From NCBI GenBank assembly GCA_927910985.1, contig CAKMOP010000114.1, positions 1-5,710 on the forward strand: a DNA stretch of 5,710 bases, given 5' to 3'. Under the pieces are notes generated by a model. It saw nothing but the letters and a program-made list of their open reading frames with translations. It searched no databases and was not told where the DNA came from. Each line of letters opens with the position of its first letter. The stretch's first letter is position 1. The translations under genes and the position numbers were made by a program. Origin of the DNA: an uncultured Porphyromonas sp. (GTDB lineage: Bacteria > Bacteroidota > Bacteroidia > Bacteroidales > Porphyromonadaceae). Positions 5,479 through 5,710 of this stretch are shown one piece after another.

Positions 5479-5710
5479 TCACTTACCTCCCCCTTGGCCG
5501 CCTTCCTTCGGCGGGTATCCTCCGCGATACCTGCCGTAGGAGAGTGGCCTATTATCCATAAAGAATTGAATGATGAGTAAAAGAATAAGCCCATCTCTGC
5601 CAAGAAGGGGAAACCCTCCAAGCAAGGCACAGACAAGGGCAATCCATAAATAAGCGGGATATCCTCCGCATCGCACGCCTGGTATTTGAGCAGAATGATG
5701 GGCGTGTATT
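5479..5710 (-). CDS. Possible small hydrophobic membrane protein or C-terminal part of one, partial at right edge
   Basis: A minus-strand frame is open from the right edge to a TGA at 5479-5481, encoding at least 76 residues. Its centre is strongly hydrophobic: YLWIALVCALLGG, then after FPLLGRDG, LILLLIIQFFM. This suggests two short membrane segments or one re-entrant hairpin. It ends in a glycine- and tyrosine-rich hydrophilic tail (YGRYRGGYPPKEGGQGGGK). A GTG start at 5676 is possible, but the frame remains open upstream of it, so the true start may lie outside the window. I do not recognise the family. In favour of coding are the clear hydrophobic pattern and the convergent position about 50 bp after rprY; against it are its short length and overlap with GC-rich repeats. 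It could be noncoding DNA with a chance open frame. Confidence 0.4.
   Translation of the reverse strand, partial: IHAHHSAQIPGVRCGGYPAYLWIALVCALLGGFPLLGRDGLILLLIIQFFMDNRPLSYGRYRGGYPPKEGGQGGGK
5498..5535. repeat. Two overlapping inverted repeats that share an arm
   Basis: CCGCC (5498-5502) pairs with GGCGG (5510-5514) across a 7-nt loop. The segment 5510-5519 (GGCGGGTATC) pairs with 5526-5535 (GATACCTGCC) as a 10-bp stem with one G-T position and a 6-nt loop. Both stems use 5510-5514, so they cannot form together. They fall inside the possible minus-strand frame. Confidence 0.4.
5511..5669. repeat. Near-identical short repeat GCGGG(A)TATCCTCCGC, two copies
   Basis: GCGGGTATCCTCCGC at 5511-5525 recurs as GCGGGATATCCTCCGC at 5654-5669, differing by one inserted A. 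In the minus-strand frame both read GGYP (RGGYPP and CGGYPA), so this is either a protein-level repeat or a dispersed DNA element in a 3' region. Confidence 0.4.

Overview
The window looks like chromosomal DNA from a Bacteroidales bacterium, most likely Porphyromonas or a close relative. This rests on a RprX/RprY-type two-component system, two promoter-like sites matching the Bacteroidetes consensus (TTG, about 20 nt, TAnnTTTG), no clear Shine-Dalgarno sequences ahead of the main genes, and a surface protein built from CUB-like and BNR-associated domains typical of that phylum. The genus is an inference; no rRNA or other marker gene is present.

Layout. Positions 1-2616 (minus strand) carry a large secreted or surface protein gene that runs off the left edge. 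It has a signal peptide, then alternating CUB-like and sialidase-N-terminal (BNR_assoc_N)-like modules. Its frame is broken once, near 721-763, and the same protein clearly continues in another frame to position 1. Positions 2617-3081 are a divergent intergenic region with one promoter-like site for each direction, a 20-bp palindrome, repeated CTTTCCAC motifs, two long G tracts and a small palindrome inside the rightward promoter. Positions 3082-4624 (plus strand) hold a RprX-like sensor histidine kinase, also broken by one frameshift around 3690-3715. Positions 4705-5430 (plus strand) hold an intact OmpR-family response regulator, RprY-like. From 5479 to the right edge a minus-strand open frame encodes a possible small hydrophobic protein, convergent with rprY.

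How it works together. In an intact version, RprX would sense an envelope signal, autophosphorylate on its H-box histidine and pass phosphate to D55 of RprY, which would bind DNA through its winged helix. The shared upstream region makes the divergent surface-protein gene an obvious candidate target, but this is inference. Both frameshifts are single-base events within conserved coding sequence, with flanking domains fully preserved. They are either sequence errors or very recent mutations. If real, the rprX lesion would leave RprY without its partner, which resembles the orphan status reported for RprY in P. gingivalis.
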